From: an uncultured Eggerthella sp.
GTDB lineage: Bacteria > Actinomycetota > Coriobacteriia > Coriobacteriales > Eggerthellaceae
Assembly (NCBI GenBank): GCA_900538545.1
Contig: UPYK01000003.1
Location: forward strand, 1 to 64,000
Reading direction: 5' to 3'
DNA: 64,000 bases
Shown: positions 8,690 to 16,700 of the stretch, piece after piece
Numbering within the stretch: position 1 is the stretch's first letter
Layout of the letters: every line of letters starts with the position of its first letter
The notes under the pieces: generated by a model
What the model saw: the letters and a program-made list of their open reading frames with translations, nothing else
Databases searched by the model: none
What the model was told of the DNA's origin: nothing
Position numbers and translations under genes: made by a program

Positions 8690-10630
8690 TTACGCAAGCT
8701 GCGGCTTCTTCGCATCATCCTTCTCGGCCATCGCTTTGATGGTGACGATATTGGCCATGGTGCCGCGGATGACATCCGCGCGCGAAAGCGAACCGACCAG
8801 CTCGCCCTCCTCGACTACCGGCACTTTCTTGATGCGCTTTTCGGAGAGCAGACGACAGGCATCTTCAAGCGAGGAATCGCTCTTCACCGCGATCACGTTC
8901 TTGGTGGCGATCTGCATGACGTTCATATCGATGAGCTTGCTGATGCGCTGCGGGAACGTTTGCGGATCGGGAACCTGATAGAGCATGTAGGTCGAATCAA
9001 GGATGCCGTCGTTGCGGCCGATGTATTTCATGATGTCGCCATCGGAGATGAAGCCGACCACCATCTTGTTGTGGTCAACGATCGGAACGCCGCTCGCTTT
9101 GTTGTCGACCATGATCTGGGCAACCTCGCGAATCGAAGCGGTGCTCGCAACGAAATACGGCTCCGGGTTCATCGCGCGAGAGACCGGGATCTCATCGGTA
9201 TTGTCGCTCGGGCTGAACTGTTGCATGGACATAGGTGCAATGTGCGTGTCGCGCTTGCGCTTGTCGCGCACGAAGAACATGACGACGATGAATGCGATAG
9301 CTGCCAGAACCGCCGTTGCCACGAACGCCAGATGGTCGCCCTCATAGAGCTGCATGGTGGGGTCGGCGCTCGGTGCGATGGTCGAACCGAGCGCCGAGAT
9401 GGACACGATGAGCGCCGTCATGAACGCAGCCGAGACCTGGTTCAGGGTGTTCGTTACCGCATTGGCATGCTGGATGACGCTATTGTCGAGCGAGTTGATA
9501 CCCCATGTGTTCATCGGCGTGGTGAGGAACTGGATACCCAGCGCAACTACCGTGTAGATGGCGCAGATGACCAGCAGATCAGTGTTCATATCGAAGAGCA
9601 GGAAGCCGAGCGTGCCCACGAAGAAGATGGTAACGCCTGGCACCACGCACTTGCGCACGCCCCAACGGTCGAACAGGCGGCCTGCGAAGTAACCGACGAA
9701 GGCGCCGATCAGCGCACCGGGCAAAAGCGTGAGACCTGTCTCGAGCGCCGAGAAGCCACGCAGGGTCTGCAGATAGAGTGGCAGGATAGTGCCGAGGCCG
9801 ATCAACACGCCGAAGTTGATGATGGCAACGATGATAGCGATGCGGTAATTGCGCGTCTTCAAGACCGTTACCTTGAGCAGCGGATTCTCAAGCTTAAGCT
9901 GTCTGCGCACGAAGATAGCAATGACCACCAGGCCAACCACGATGAAGCCTGCGGTCATAGCGGGATTCGTAGTCGAAGAGAAGGTGGAGAGCCCGTAGAG
10001 CAGGCACACCAAACCGACCGTGGAAAGCAGAACTGACAGCTTGTCGAAAGACGTGCGCTCGAAATCGCCGTAGTTCTCAAGGAATTTCACCGCTGAAAGG
10101 ACCAAGAGAACGCCTACCACCGTGATGACCACGAAGAGCATCCTCCAGCCGATGCTATCCACGAGCACGCCAGAGAGCGTCGGGCCGACTGCTGGCGCGA
10201 AACCGATCACGAGCGAGACCAAGCCCATCGCGCTTCCGCGCTTCTCACGCGGGAAGATGAGCAGGAGCACCGTGAAGATCATGGGCATGAAGACGCCTGC
10301 CGCGATAGCCTGGCACACGCGGCCGAGCAACAGGAAGATGAACCCGGGCGAAAATGCGCAGAGCAAGCTGCCGGCTGTGAAGATGATCAGGCCTGTGATG
10401 AAGAGCTGACGCGTACTAAAGCGACCGATCAGAAACGCCGAGAGCGGAATGACCACTGCTTCAACGAGCGAGTAAATGGACATGACCCACTGTACGGTTG
10501 GCGCATCGATAGAAAGATCGCGCATGATAGAAGCAAGCGCTGGCGAGAGCAGCGTTTGATTGAGCACGACCACGAAGGTACCGATGAGCAAGACGGCTAC
10601 CGTTGAAATCTGCTTGCGTGTAAGACCCAT
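8690..10630 (-). CDS. MFS drug-efflux-type transporter (DHA2) fused to two CBS domains
   Basis: Residues 1 to about 455 are a 14-helix major facilitator of the DHA2/EmrB-QacA type: LNQTLLSPALASIMRDL in helix 1, ALGIQFLTTPMNTWGIN late in the bundle, and a basic end FFVRDKRKRDTH. Residues about 480-640 hold two CBS repeats, seen in ASGVPIVDHNKMVVGFISDGDIMKYI and KKVPVVEEGELVGSLSRADVIRG. CBS pairs usually sense adenine nucleotides or similar ligands and gate channels or transporters, so export may be tuned by cell energy state; that is inference. The ATG follows GGAAAGGATCTGTCTGT. Upstream lie two terminator-like hairpins and an inverted repeat, which suggests regulation of this gene. The substrate is unknown. 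Confidence 0.9.
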   Translation of the reverse strand: MGLTRKQISTVAVLLIGTFVVVLNQTLLSPALASIMRDLSIDAPTVQWVMSIYSLVEAVVIPLSAFLIGRFSTRQLFITGLIIFTAGSLLCAFSPGFIFLLLGRVCQAIAAGVFMPMIFTVLLLIFPREKRGSAMGLVSLVIGFAPAVGPTLSGVLVDSIGWRMLFVVITVVGVLLVLSAVKFLENYGDFERTSFDKLSVLLSTVGLVCLLYGLSTFSSTTNPAMTAGFIVVGLVVIAIFVRRQLKLENPLLKVTVLKTRNYRIAIIVAIINFGVLIGLGTILPLYLQTLRGFSALETGLTLLPGALIGAFVGYFAGRLFDRWGVRKCVVPGVTIFFVGTLGFLLFDMNTDLLVICAIYTVVALGIQFLTTPMNTWGINSLDNSVIQHANAVTNTLNQVSAAFMTALIVSISALGSTIAPSADPTMQLYEGDHLAFVATAVLAAIAFIVVMFFVRDKRKRDTHIAPMSMQQFSPSDNTDEIPVSRAMNPEPYFVASTASIREVAQIMVDNKASGVPIVDHNKMVVGFISDGDIMKYIGRNDGILDSTYMLYQVPDPQTFPQRISKLIDMNVMQIATKNVIAVKSDSSLEDACRLLSEKRIKKVPVVEEGELVGSLSRADVIRGTMANIVTIKAMAEKDDAKKPQLA

Positions 10631-10717
10631 ACAGACAGATCCTTTCCAAAAAAAGATGCGTACGATACTTGAGCGAGCGAGGAGCTTTTCGTCTCCTGGC
10701 CCCGAATTTCATCCGTG

Positions 10718-10744
10718 AAAAAAGGACGGCCAGTTCCGTCCTTT
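10718..10744 (-). terminator. Hairpin with T-run in the leader of the MFS-CBS gene
   Basis: On the minus strand AAAGGACGG, a short loop, and CCGTCCTTT are followed by further T residues. The structure lies about 90 bases before the MFS-CBS start, after the stronger gltA terminator. It could be a second gltA terminator or an attenuator for the transporter. Confidence 0.65.
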
Positions 10745-10771
10745 CCAAACTGCAGCGTTATTCGCTACAAG

Positions 10772-10798
10772 AAGAATGTTGAATAAACAACAATTCTT
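10772..10798. promoter_or_regulatory. Imperfect inverted repeat, possible operator
   Basis: AAGAATGTTG and CAACAATTCTT form a 10-bp dyad with one extra base, separated by six bases. It lies between the two hairpins upstream of the MFS-CBS gene, in AT-rich DNA where a promoter for that gene would be expected. No regulator gene is adjacent. Confidence 0.4.
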
Positions 10799-10816
10799 TA
10801 CCTTATTACTCTTGAG

Positions 10817-10857
10817 AAAAAAGAGAAGCGCCGCTCTTTCAAACGGCGCAACTTCTC
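10817..10857 (-). terminator. Rho-independent terminator of gltA
   Basis: On the minus strand GAGAAG, two T residues and GCGCCG pair with CGGCGC and TTCTC, followed directly by a run of six T. It lies about 75 bases past the gltA stop codon. Confidence 0.85.
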
Positions 10858-10902
10858 CATATTTATCGTTCAAATGCGGCGGTCAGCGGTCACTTCCCGC
10901 AA

Positions 10903-10931
10903 GGTGACAAACTACCCGGTCGTTTGTCACC
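10903..10931. repeat. Stop-codon-abutting palindrome, copy 4
   Basis: GGTGACAAACTACCCGGTCG continues as TTTGTCACC, giving 10-bp arms GGTGACAAAC and GTTTGTCACC that pair perfectly around a nine-base centre. It touches the TAA stop (10932-10934) of gltA. A separate standard terminator follows downstream, so this palindrome is not needed as the gltA terminator. Confidence 0.85.
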
Positions 10932-12275
10932 TTATCGCTGCTCGATGGGGACGTAATCCTGCTCTTTGACCGCGGTCTTGTATGCCGGACGAATGATGCG
11001 CTTGCCCGTGAGGATCTCTTCCATGCGATGCGCAGCCCAACCCGCCATACGCGAGCAAGCGAAGAGCGGCGTGATGAGATCGGCCGGGATGCCCATCATG
11101 GAATACACGAAGCCTGAATACATGTCCACGTTCGCGCACATGTCCTTATTCGTGCCCTTTTCCTGCAAGATAACCTCAGGTGCCAGACGCTCGATCGACT
11201 TCAGCAGATTGAGCTCAGGCTCATATTCGGTACCCTCGGCAAGGCGCGTCGCGAAATCCTTGCAGATGATGGCACGCGGGTCGGAAAGCGTATAGACCGC
11301 GTGGCCCATGCCATAGATAAGACCCGTCTTGTCGTACGCTTCCTTGTTCACGATCTTCGCGATATAGGCAGCGACTTCATCGTCGTCTTCCCAGTTCTTA
11401 ACGTTCTCTTTGATCTCTGCTTGCATACCAAGCACTTGATGGTTCGCACCACCGTGCTTCGAGCCTTTGAGCGATCCGACCGCGCCAGCGTAAGCCGAAT
11501 ACGGATCGGTATCGGCAGAAGAGAGCACGCGGCAGGTGAACGTGGAGTTATTGCCGCCACCATGCTCTGCGTGCAAGCACATCATGATGTCAAGCATGCG
11601 CGCCTCTTCGGGCGTGAACGCGCGATCAGGACGCAGCATGGAAAGGATGGTCTCCGAAGAGCTCTGACCTGGAACGAAACGATGCATGATCATCGAATCG
11701 CCGTGGAAATACGCCTGCTTCGCATGGTAGGAGAGCACCATGATGCGCTGCAGACGAGAGATGAGCGAAATAGCTGTTTTGATCTCATGCTCGATGGAAC
11801 GATCTTCGGCGTTGGGGTCGTCTGCATAGAGCGAGATGATCGAACGCGACAGCATGATCATCAAGTCTGCTGCGGGATGGCGCATGATACGTGCAGCCGT
11901 GAAGCCATCGGGCAGTTCGCGCTCTGCATCGATAGCAGCCACGAACTGGTCGAGCTCGTCTTGCGTAGGAAGTTTGCCGAGCATGAGCAGGTACGCGACC
12001 TCTTCGAAACCATAACGCTTGCTGGGAGAAGTATCGCTGAGCAGATCGTAGATATCGTAGCCACGGAACGTGAGCTTGCCTTCGACGGGAACCTTGTCGC
12101 CTTCGTTCATCATATAGCCATGAACGTTCGAAATGTTCGTGATGCCCGCGATCACGCCCGATCCATCGTTGTTGCGCAAGCCTCGTTTGACAGGATACAT
12201 GTCATAGAGGGCCGGATCGACGGAATTAACCGTTACAATATCATCATAGAGAGCACTGCTTTTGTCTTCGCTCAT
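10932..12275 (-). CDS. gltA: Citrate synthase
   Basis: This condenses oxaloacetate and acetyl-CoA to citrate; the related 2-methylcitrate synthase reaction cannot be excluded. The 447-residue protein has the catalytic-region motifs HAEHGGGNNSTFTCRVLSS, GSLKGSKHGGANHQV and GMGHAVYTLSDPRA, and an Asp in CANVDMYSGFVYSMMGIP that fits the catalytic aspartate. The sequence contains an N-terminal extension of about 30 residues before GVIAGITNISNVHGY. It is monocistronic, with its own terminator. A GCTACAAT box at 12304-12309 (minus strand) about 30 bases before the ATG is a likely -10 element. Divergent from the DUF5662-like gene. No other TCA-cycle genes are in the window, so it may serve glutamate synthesis. 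Confidence 0.94.
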   Translation of the reverse strand: MSEDKSSALYDDIVTVNSVDPALYDMYPVKRGLRNNDGSGVIAGITNISNVHGYMMNEGDKVPVEGKLTFRGYDIYDLLSDTSPSKRYGFEEVAYLLMLGKLPTQDELDQFVAAIDAERELPDGFTAARIMRHPAADLMIMLSRSIISLYADDPNAEDRSIEHEIKTAISLISRLQRIMVLSYHAKQAYFHGDSMIMHRFVPGQSSSETILSMLRPDRAFTPEEARMLDIMMCLHAEHGGGNNSTFTCRVLSSADTDPYSAYAGAVGSLKGSKHGGANHQVLGMQAEIKENVKNWEDDDEVAAYIAKIVNKEAYDKTGLIYGMGHAVYTLSDPRAIICKDFATRLAEGTEYEPELNLLKSIERLAPEVILQEKGTNKDMCANVDMYSGFVYSMMGIPADLITPLFACSRMAGWAAHRMEEILTGKRIIRPAYKTAVKEQDYVPIEQR

Positions 12276-12303
12276 ACACGCTTCCTTTCAACCGTAAAGT
12301 TGT

Positions 12304-12309
12304 ATTGTA
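12304..12309 (-). promoter_or_regulatory. Probable -10 box of gltA
   Basis: TACAAT on the minus strand, about 30 bases upstream of the gltA ATG. No good -35 hexamer is seen at the usual distance. The same GCTACAAT sequence occurs before the response regulator gene. Confidence 0.45.
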
Positions 12310-12369
12310 GCGCGAAAAGCGAATCTTCTGTATATAGAACGCGATCTAACCAGACGACAGGGACGGCTC

Positions 12370-13179
12370 ATGTCTGAAGCGAACATACCTCAAGAACCTC
12401 AAGCGGCGCAGAACGCCAAAGGTCACGCCGCGCATTCTGCAGGCAGCGGAACAAGTGCAAGCACACCTGCGAACGACTCAAACGCCTCCGTGCCCACAGC
12501 TGCACCAACGGGTCCGAAATGCGACGTATCCCCTGGTAGCTGGCGCCCCGCATGGGCAGACCCGAACGCCAGGACCAATCCGCGCCCGCAAACGGTCGGG
12601 CAATATCTCACGAACGCCTGGCATCATCTTGGCACGGTATCGCGACACAAATGGCTCGTTTTCGAGGCCTGTGCGCGCTGCGGCATTCCTTGGCAGGGGC
12701 TCGTTCACGATCTATCGAAGTTCTCGCCCGATGAATTTCTGGTAGGCATCAATTACTATCAGGGCAACCGCTCTCCCAATGCCGCGGAACGCCACGACAA
12801 GGGCTTTTCGCGCGGATGGATCCACCACAAAGGACGCAACAAGCATCACTACGAATACTGGCTCGACGTGATCGAAGGTGGAGATGGCACGCTGTATGGC
12901 TGCCCCATCCCCACGCGCTATATGGTCGAGATGCTCTGCGATCGCATCGCCGCTTCGAAGGTGTACGAGAAAGAGCACTACACCGATGCTTCGCCGCTCG
13001 AATACTACAAGCGCGAGCTTTCCTCGGGCAACATCGAGATCCATCCCGATTCGGCTGCATTCTTGCTCGTTTTGCTCGAGCATCTTGCCGAACAGGGCGA
13101 GGCCGAAACGCTGCACTACATTCGCAAGAACATCATCGAGCCGCGCTTCTTGTATGCGCCCGGCGTGACCTTCGACTAG
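12370..13179 (+). CDS. DUF5662-like protein of unknown function
   Basis: The 269-residue protein has a low-complexity Ala/Ser/Pro/Thr N-terminus (about residues 1-70) followed by a conserved domain with many histidines. Examples are WHHLGTVSRHKWLVFE, GLVHDLSKFSPDEF and GWIHHKGRNKHHYEYWLD. The pattern resembles DUF5662 and suggests a metal-binding helical domain of HD-like type; the activity is unknown. No signal peptide or membrane helix is visible. The start has only a weak ribosome site (AGGGA), so translation could begin later. It lies 18 bases before the NhaC antiporter gene and is probably in one operon with it. The pairing may be meaningful or accidental. Confidence 0.75.
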   Translation: MSEANIPQEPQAAQNAKGHAAHSAGSGTSASTPANDSNASVPTAAPTGPKCDVSPGSWRPAWADPNARTNPRPQTVGQYLTNAWHHLGTVSRHKWLVFEACARCGIPWQGLVHDLSKFSPDEFLVGINYYQGNRSPNAAERHDKGFSRGWIHHKGRNKHHYEYWLDVIEGGDGTLYGCPIPTRYMVEMLCDRIAASKVYEKEHYTDASPLEYYKRELSSGNIEIHPDSAAFLLVLLEHLAEQGEAETLHYIRKNIIEPRFLYAPGVTFD

Positions 13180-13197
13180 CAGATCGGAAATATCAAC

Positions 13198-14826
13198 ATG
13201 GAAGGGTTCGTTTTACTCGACACGGGTGCGTGGTCGCTCGTTCCGCCGCTTCTCGCACTCGCACTTGCGCTCATCACGAAGGAAGTCTATTCTTCGCTTC
13301 TTATCGGCATCGTTTCTGGGCTGCTCATCTACCAATTCAGTTTGGCGGGTGTAGGTCTTGAACAAACGATCGACGGGCTGTGCCTGCTGCCGAGCATCTT
13401 CATCGAGCAGATTTCGGCAAATGCTGGCCTTATCCTGTTCTTAGCGCTCTTGGGCGCGCTCACGATGCTCATCACGAAGGCGGGCGGATCGATCGCGTAT
13501 GCGAAGTGGGCCGTGAAGCGCATCAAGAATCCGCGCATTGCCTCTATTGCCACTGCACTTCTGGGTGTGATCATCTTCGTGGACGACTACTTCAACTGCC
13601 TAACGGTAGGTAGCGTGATGCGCCCCGTGACCGATCGCTTCAAGATCTGCCGCGAGAAACTGGCATGGATCATCGATTCGACCGCAGCTCCCATCTGCAT
13701 CATCGTGCCCGTTTCGTCGTGGGCCGTAGCGGTTGGCGGCTATTTGGGTGAAGATGGCTTCAACACCTTCGTAGCTTCGATCCCCTACAACTTCTACGCG
13801 CTGCTCACCATCGTGTTCGTGTTCGCGATGTGCGCTAGCGGGCGCGATTTCGGTCCGATGAAGCGCGCACAACAAGCCTTCGAGACGCGCTTCAAGCAGC
13901 CGCGCAAAGGCATCAAGCATGCCGCCGAAGAATCGCTCGCGCCCAGTTCGAGCGCAGTGCGCGAAGACATCGATGAGACGCTCGAAGACAATGTGCGCCT
14001 ACAGGATATGGCAGGCGAAGCGCTCGATGCCTACGATCAGCTCCACATCGCGCGCAACGGACGCGTCTACGACCTGATCGTGCCGATCCTCGTGCTCATC
14101 ATCTTCTCGATCCTGGGCATGATGTATGCAGGCGGCTTCTTCCAGGGCATCGATTTTGCGACTGCTATGGGCGAAAACCCCATCATGGGATTGTGCATCG
14201 GTTCGGTGGTTGCGCTGGTGGTTGCAGCGCTGCTCTATCTGCCGCGCAAGCTGCTGAACCTCTCAAGCTTCATCACCGGCGCATCGGAAGGCGTTCGCTC
14301 GATGGTCGAAGCCATCATGATCTTGGTACTTGCCTGGTCGTTAGGGGGTTGCTGCCGCTATATGCTCGGCACCGGCACCTTCATCGCCGGCTTGCTCGAT
14401 TCCGCTGGTTTCGCGCTGCAGTTCCTCCCTGTGGTGATCTTCATCGCTTCAGCATTCATCGGGTTCGCCATGGGCACTTCTTGGGGAACGATCGCGCTTG
14501 TGATCCCGATCGTGATCGGCGTGTTCACACCCGAAAGCCCGCTTTACCTGCTCACGATCGGTGCAACGCTTGCTGGCGCGGTCTATGGCGATCATATCTC
14601 GCCCATTTCGGACACGACGATCCTCTCGTCTGCCGGCGCAAGCTGTAATCATCTGGCGCACGTTACCACGCAGCTGCCTTACGCGAGCTTGGTGGCAGGC
14701 ATTTGCTTGGTTGGATATCTTGTTGCAGGATTGAGCCTTTCACCTTGGCCTTCGCTGGTTGGCGGATTGGCTCTCATCCTCCTGTTCATAGGAGGCTTGG
14801 TCGTGAAGAACAGACCAAGCGAATAA
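13198..14826 (+). CDS. NhaC-family Na+/H+ antiporter
   Basis: A 542-residue inner-membrane antiporter with about 11-12 hydrophobic segments. It shows family features in two halves: ALALITKEVYSSLLIGI near the N-terminus, VIIFVDDYFNCLTVGSVMRPV with the paired aspartates of the NhaC/NhaD type, and GDHISPISDTTILSS near the C-terminus. A charged cytoplasmic loop of about 80 residues (around 215-290) separates the halves. Such proteins exchange Na+ for H+, or carry malate/lactate in MleN members; the substrate is not certain here. The ATG follows GGAAATATCAAC. The gene is second in an operon with the DUF5662-like gene and converges with the DegV gene; no strong terminator is visible in the 77-base gap. 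Confidence 0.9.
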   Translation: MEGFVLLDTGAWSLVPPLLALALALITKEVYSSLLIGIVSGLLIYQFSLAGVGLEQTIDGLCLLPSIFIEQISANAGLILFLALLGALTMLITKAGGSIAYAKWAVKRIKNPRIASIATALLGVIIFVDDYFNCLTVGSVMRPVTDRFKICREKLAWIIDSTAAPICIIVPVSSWAVAVGGYLGEDGFNTFVASIPYNFYALLTIVFVFAMCASGRDFGPMKRAQQAFETRFKQPRKGIKHAAEESLAPSSSAVREDIDETLEDNVRLQDMAGEALDAYDQLHIARNGRVYDLIVPILVLIIFSILGMMYAGGFFQGIDFATAMGENPIMGLCIGSVVALVVAALLYLPRKLLNLSSFITGASEGVRSMVEAIMILVLAWSLGGCCRYMLGTGTFIAGLLDSAGFALQFLPVVIFIASAFIGFAMGTSWGTIALVIPIVIGVFTPESPLYLLTIGATLAGAVYGDHISPISDTTILSSAGASCNHLAHVTTQLPYASLVAGICLVGYLVAGLSLSPWPSLVGGLALILLFIGGLVVKNRPSE

Positions 14827-14903
14827 GGCTGAACGCTCTTGTTGACGAAGGAAGATTCCTTGCGACGCGTGGCTTGATCGACCGACGGGTAACTACTAGA
14901 TGC

Positions 14904-15848
14904 TTAGACGCCTAGCTGCATGCTTTCGCTCAAATACTTCGCTGGCGATGCCTCCTTGCGACGATCTGCACCCCAGAAGCAACACGATAAGAACCCTGGT
15001 CCCACATGACAACCGATGGTAGGACCGCACGAAGACTCCAGGAAGAACGCTGGCGTCTCTGAATGCTTGTTGATGGCCTTTTCGAGCTTCTCAACATCTT
15101 CGTAGCAATCGGCGTTACCGATAGAGCACACTGCCACCTGAGGATCATGCAGGGAAAGATAGTTTTCGGCCATGCGGCGGATGCCCTTCTTGCGACCATG
15201 CGCAATGCCATTCAACTCAAGCTTGCCGTCGAGAGAGACCGTGAGCATCGGCTTGATATCGAGCTTCGTCCCCACCACGGCAACACCTGAGGGAATACGG
15301 CCTCCTCGCGCGAGCGCTTTCAGGTCGTCCACCATGAAATGAATATGCATATAGTTATGAGCTTCGGTTGCCCAAGCTATCATCTGCTCGAGCGGCATTC
15401 CCTTTTCGCGCTGGCGAACTGCCTCCCACACGAGCATGTTGAGCGGCGTGGCGGGAAGCTTCGTGTCGACGATATGCACTGCAACGTTCTCCGCGCCGTA
15501 TTCGTCCTTCAAACGATCGAGCGCCATGCAAGCACCTTCGTAGCAGCCCGAAATACCTGAATCGAAGGCAAGATAGACCGTCGGAATGCCCGACTCGATG
15601 GCTTCGCGAAATGCGCTCTCGAACTCATGCTGGGAAGGCTGGCTCGTTTGCGGAGCTGCGCCATTGCGCATCGCCTCATAGAATTCGTGAGCGGTACGCG
15701 AGACGAACAGGTCGTCGACTCCGCACAAGCCTTCGTCTCCGTTGCCTTCGGTATAGGTGAAATGGAGGACCTTGAGCTGGTTCGCTTTGGCAAAATCGGC
15801 CGTGATCTCGCACGGAGAATCAACGATGATGTTGTAGCTGTACTGCAT
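14904..15848 (-). CDS. DegV family fatty-acid-binding protein
   Basis: The 314-residue protein is a DegV/EDD-fold protein. Members bind a fatty acid and, in Firmicutes, act as FakB partners of a fatty acid kinase. Visible features are IIVDSPCEITADF at the N-terminus, TSQPSQHEFESAF, the fatty-acid pocket segment YLAFDSGISGCYEGA, and KALARGGRIPSGVAVVGTKLDIKPML. The ATG follows GGGAGGCC. No fatty acid kinase gene (fakA) is in the window. The gene stands alone, downstream of pdxT on the same strand with a 177-base gap that shows no clear terminator. Confidence 0.92.
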   Translation of the reverse strand: MQYSYNIIVDSPCEITADFAKANQLKVLHFTYTEGNGDEGLCGVDDLFVSRTAHEFYEAMRNGAAPQTSQPSQHEFESAFREAIESGIPTVYLAFDSGISGCYEGACMALDRLKDEYGAENVAVHIVDTKLPATPLNMLVWEAVRQREKGMPLEQMIAWATEAHNYMHIHFMVDDLKALARGGRIPSGVAVVGTKLDIKPMLTVSLDGKLELNGIAHGRKKGIRRMAENYLSLHDPQVAVCSIGNADCYEDVEKLEKAINKHSETPAFFLESSCGPTIGCHVGPGFLSCCFWGADRRKEASPAKYLSESMQLGV

Positions 15849-16025
15849 GAGGCCTCCCTGGGTTCGATACCAGGCAAAATAGTATCATGGGATAGGTTGC
15901 ACAGCAGAAATTTGTTATGTGCGATGAACTCTTGCTGTCTGGAAGCTCTGCCTTCTACAATCCCCACACGCACTCATGCAGGCTATCCGAGAGCATCATC
16001 TTCTCGCTGGCGCTCTCGAAAGAAT

Positions 16026-16700
16026 CTAAGCATGCGCATCGATCAAACCAAGAAAGAGCTGGTAGAGCGTGTCGTCCTCATCGAGTTCAGGATGAAACGT
16101 TATGCCTATCTGATTGCCGAAGCGCACCGCTACCGGCGCTTCGTCCACGCTCACCAAGGTCTCCACCCCTTCGCCAGTTGCTACGATCTGGGGTGCGCGA
16201 ATGAACGTGAGCGGGATGTTGGGTGCCTTATCTTCGCCTTCCTTGTTAGAACGAAGCGGGGCTTCTGCATGGAAGCTTGCCAGCTGCCGGCCATAGGCGT
16301 TGCGCCTCACCTGGACGGGCAACGTTCCGATCGCGCCAGGAGCCCAGCCCGCTCGTTCGAAGGGAGCGCGAGAATCGCTCCTGCCATTGGCGTGCTCGAC
16401 CTCGCGCGCAAGAAGGATCAGACCCGCGCACGTAGCGAGCACCGGCGTACCTGTTTCGATCATGCGCTTGATCGGCTCTGCCATAGCGAACTCTTCGAGC
16501 AGCGCCGCTTGCACCGTTGATTCCCCGCCAGGCAGCACGATCGCATCGAGCGCGGTATCAAGATCGGCGGCACAGCGAAGCTCGATGGTCTCGCAACCAA
16601 GCGCACGCAATCTGGCAGCATGTTCGGCGAAATCGCCCTGAACGGCAAGCACGCCTATCTTCGCATTCCGCTGCGGAGCGCCCTTTGGTGCTGCACTCAT
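16026..16700 (-). CDS. pdxT: Pyridoxal 5'-phosphate synthase glutaminase subunit PdxT
   Basis: PdxT releases ammonia from glutamine and channels it to PdxS. The 224-residue protein has the N-terminal KIGVLAVQGDFAEHAARL, LPGGESTVQ, the nucleophile cysteine in LATCAGLILLARE, and the His-Glu pair in FHPELDED near the C-terminus. All three catalytic residues of a class I glutamine amidotransferase are present. It begins at an ATGA overlap with the pdxS stop codon, so the two are translationally coupled. A stretch rich in Lys and Glu (RSNKEGEDKAPN) in the middle is a variable loop. Confidence 0.96.
   Translation of the reverse strand: MSAAPKGAPQRNAKIGVLAVQGDFAEHAARLRALGCETIELRCAADLDTALDAIVLPGGESTVQAALLEEFAMAEPIKRMIETGTPVLATCAGLILLAREVEHANGRSDSRAPFERAGWAPGAIGTLPVQVRRNAYGRQLASFHAEAPLRSNKEGEDKAPNIPLTFIRAPQIVATGEGVETLVSVDEAPVAVRFGNQIGITFHPELDEDDTLYQLFLGLIDAHA

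Noticed and set aside
8960..10036. Plus-strand open frame of 358 codons opposite the MFS-CBS gene
   Set aside because: Composition is rich in His, Asp and Arg, and the minus-strand gene is clear throughout.
11301..12377. Plus-strand open frame of 358 codons opposite gltA
   Set aside because: Citrate synthase motifs run through the whole minus-strand frame; the antisense product has none.
14870..14900. Possible fifth copy of the stop-codon palindrome (GACCGACGGGTAACTAC)
   Set aside because: Only short partial similarity and no paired arms; not adjacent in the same way to a stop codon.
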